Shown here piece after piece: positions 4,043-5,674 of a stretch of DNA of 5,674 nt. The notes under the pieces are model-generated. The model saw only the letters and a program-made list of their open reading frames with translations. It made no database searches and had not been told where the DNA came from. Numbering within the stretch: position 1 is the stretch's first letter; every line of letters begins with the position of its first letter. The position numbers and the translations under genes were made by a program. The DNA lies in the NCBI GenBank assembly GCA_016219165.1, contig JACRCB010000160.1, positions 1 through 5,674 of the forward strand, read 5' to 3'. Source of the DNA: Deltaproteobacteria bacterium. GTDB taxonomy: Bacteria; Desulfobacterota; GWC2-55-46; DRQE01.

Positions 4043-5674
4043 TCAGTTAAGAAGCGCATCCCCTCCGAGTTCATCAAACGGGAAATCAGACCTGTAAGGG
4101 ACGACCGCGATGCTCAAGCCCTCTATCCCCTTTACCCTCCGGAGAAGCCTTACAACGTCCTCGTTTTTAAGTGCCCTCTGTGTTGAGAAGTCCATTGTCT
4201 GCAGTTTTATCAAAACCTTGTTCGGCTCTCCGACAATACGTGCGGCGGATTGCGCCATCACGGCAATCATATCGTTTATCCCGGATGTATCCATTGCGAG
4301 TTCATCCGACATCTGCTTCTGATACGCCATAATCGCGTAATAATCGAAACCCGCTTCCACGGCCTTCTCCATGTCCTGAGAAAGCCATGCGAGCGCATAA
4401 GGGGGTTTTACGACCGCCTCGTACATGAGATTTATTGCGAACTTCAAATCAGGGTTCACCTTTTTTGCGGCCCGTTTGAGCCTTTCCGCCACATGGATGA
4501 GCCTTCTATTCTTCCATGCGGCCCACTCCCAGAATGCCGGGGTATAATCGGCCCCAGGGGAGGCCTCCCTCTCGATGTAAAGCTTTTTTGCCGAAAAGCG
4601 TTGGCCGGTTTCTTCTTCGAAAAGCCTTTCGGCATTCTCGCCGAAGCCTTCATTATACCTCAGGATCAAGTCGTCCTGAAAGAGTATCCCGTCAATACCG
4701 CAGGACGCGAGGTCTTGATATAACGCCTCGAGATGACGGACCACCTCATCGTTGAATATATCGAGACCCCTGCACCTGAAAAACTTCTTTCCAACCGGGT
4801 CATATCCCTTGCAGGAGAGTTCCTCTCTCCCCTCAAGCCCGTAGTCCGCGTCCCTCGTCGTCATCCACGCAAACACCTTGAGCCCCTCCCGGTGCGCGAT
4901 GTCCATGACCGGAGAAAGGGCGTCGGCAATAACAGGCGCATGGCTCGAGTTGAAATACACGCCCGAATCCCCCTTCGGCTTCACAAACCGGTGGAACCTG
5001 TCGCCCCTGTTATGAAAGACCCTCAAGATTACGGTGTCAACGCCGCTTCTCTTGAGCCTTAGAAGTTCCTCTCTCAATTCTTCCATGTTCTTCCCCTCAA
5101 AGAGCATTACCTGCACGGCGCGCATCGGAGGGAAGACCGGTTTTTCTGCCGGGGTTGGTTTAGAAAGGGCCGCCCCTTCGCCGTAGGATTGGACCCCGTC
5201 TTTACGCGGAATCTCTTCCGCGGGACCCCCTTTAAGATTCTCTTCCGCCCTGAGGAGATTGAGGAGTTTAATCTGCGTCTCTTCTTTCAAGGGGCTGCCG
5301 GCGAAATTCCCGAGAAATTGCCTTAACTCGGCCTGCGCCTCTTTATAAAGGCCGGCATGGAGAAAAGAATCGGCCTTCAGAATCTGAGCCTCCTCCTTGA
5401 GGGGGCTCAAGGGGAACCTCTCTATCACCCTTTCGGACTCCCTCGCCGCCTTCCGGAAATCCCCGGCCTCAAACAGAAACTCCGCGTAACTCAACTGCCC
5501 GCGGTCGTTTGTAAAGGCAGGGATTAAGCCTTCTTCCGAAAAAACGGTCCCGGGAAAGGACAAAAAAGAAAGAAAGAATATCGACAGGCAAAGGAGATTT
5601 TGGAAAGGCCGCTTAAGCCTATCCCTCCAAGAACTTCCGGCTCCCAGGGGGGACTTCCCGGAAAAAGGCCCCCG
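4043..5674 (-). CDS. Secreted TPR protein with a C-terminal PgaB-like (GHL13) glycoside-hydrolase domain, 5' end outside the window
   Basis: The frame is open from base 5674 to TGA 4045-4043, 543 residues. The only in-window conventional start, TTG 5563, falls within a hydrophobic stretch: upstream in frame the protein reads ...DRLKRPFQNLLCLSIFFL, a basic region plus hydrophobic core of a signal peptide, so the real start lies beyond 5674. Numbering from TTG 5563, residues 23-110 form TPR-like helix pairs (YAEFLFEAGDFRKAARESER and a second unit at about 58-86), followed by a Pro/Lys/Glu linker (112-146). Residues 147-506 resemble the C-terminal half of PgaB, the domain that cleaves partly deacetylated poly-N-acetylglucosamine: GLKVFAWM (227-234), LYQDLASCGIDGILFQDD (281-298, compare E. 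coli DGILFHDD with its acidic pair, here D297/D298) and YYAIMAYQ (408-415). The polysaccharide deacetylase domain of PgaB is absent from the visible part. Its likely place is the periplasm or outer membrane; the substrate is not established. No pga genes are visible beside it. Confidence 0.85.
   Translation of the reverse strand, partial: RGPFSGKSPLGAGSSWRDRLKRPFQNLLCLSIFFLSFLSFPGTVFSEEGLIPAFTNDRGQLSYAEFLFEAGDFRKAARESERVIERFPLSPLKEEAQILKADSFLHAGLYKEAQAELRQFLGNFAGSPLKEETQIKLLNLLRAEENLKGGPAEEIPRKDGVQSYGEGAALSKPTPAEKPVFPPMRAVQVMLFEGKNMEELREELLRLKRSGVDTVILRVFHNRGDRFHRFVKPKGDSGVYFNSSHAPVIADALSPVMDIAHREGLKVFAWMTTRDADYGLEGREELSCKGYDPVGKKFFRCRGLDIFNDEVVRHLEALYQDLASCGIDGILFQDDLILRYNEGFGENAERLFEEETGQRFSAKKLYIEREASPGADYTPAFWEWAAWKNRRLIHVAERLKRAAKKVNPDLKFAINLMYEAVVKPPYALAWLSQDMEKAVEAGFDYYAIMAYQKQMSDELAMDTSGINDMIAVMAQSAARIVGEPNKVLIKLQTMDFSTQRALKNEDVVRLLRRVKGIEGLSIAVVPYRSDFPFDELGGDALLN

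Overview
All genes in this window lie on the minus strand, so transcription runs from high to low coordinates. The base composition is moderately GC-rich by eye (not counted), and codon use is rich in AGG (Arg) and ATA (Ile). With a TPR/PgaB-type secreted protein and a predicted pyrophosphate-type phosphofructokinase, this suggests a Gram-negative, probably anaerobic or facultative bacterium of the Nitrospirota / former Deltaproteobacteria kind. That placement is inference, because no marker gene is present.

Layout in order of transcription. (1) 5674-4043: a 5'-truncated secreted or lipid-anchored protein with a signal-peptide-like segment, N-terminal TPR-like helices and a C-terminal domain resembling the glycoside-hydrolase half of PgaB (GHL13), with no deacetylase domain in the visible part. 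(2) 4023-3301: a Crp/Fnr-family regulator with an N-terminal cysteine cluster plus a cysteine aligned with FNR Cys122; it starts 19 bp after gene 1. (3) 3300-3209: a 92-bp gap with a weak promoter candidate. (4) 3208-1739: a membrane sensor histidine kinase (HAMP-HisKA-HATPase) with no response regulator beside it. (5) 1720-692: a group III-type phosphofructokinase whose active-site Asp and Lys predict pyrophosphate as phosphoryl donor; it starts 18 bp after the kinase behind a very strong Shine-Dalgarno sequence. (6) 691-427: an intergenic region almost filled by a 219-bp diverged palindrome with 25-bp terminal inverted repeats (23/25 identical) and flanking TA, which looks like a MITE. (7) 426-1: the first 142 residues of a DASS/SLC13 (CitT-type) anion transporter, running off the left edge.

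Genes 1 and 2 look like one transcription unit, and genes 4 and 5 a second, possibly reached by read-through from the first because no terminator is visible between them. The combination of redox-type regulator, orphan membrane sensor, reversible glycolytic enzyme and organic-anion transporter would fit control of central carbon metabolism in response to redox or envelope state, but nothing here demonstrates this. The two least explained items are the palindromic element at 458-676 and the TPR-GHL13 protein without a deacetylase. I did not find an obviously new multi-gene system.
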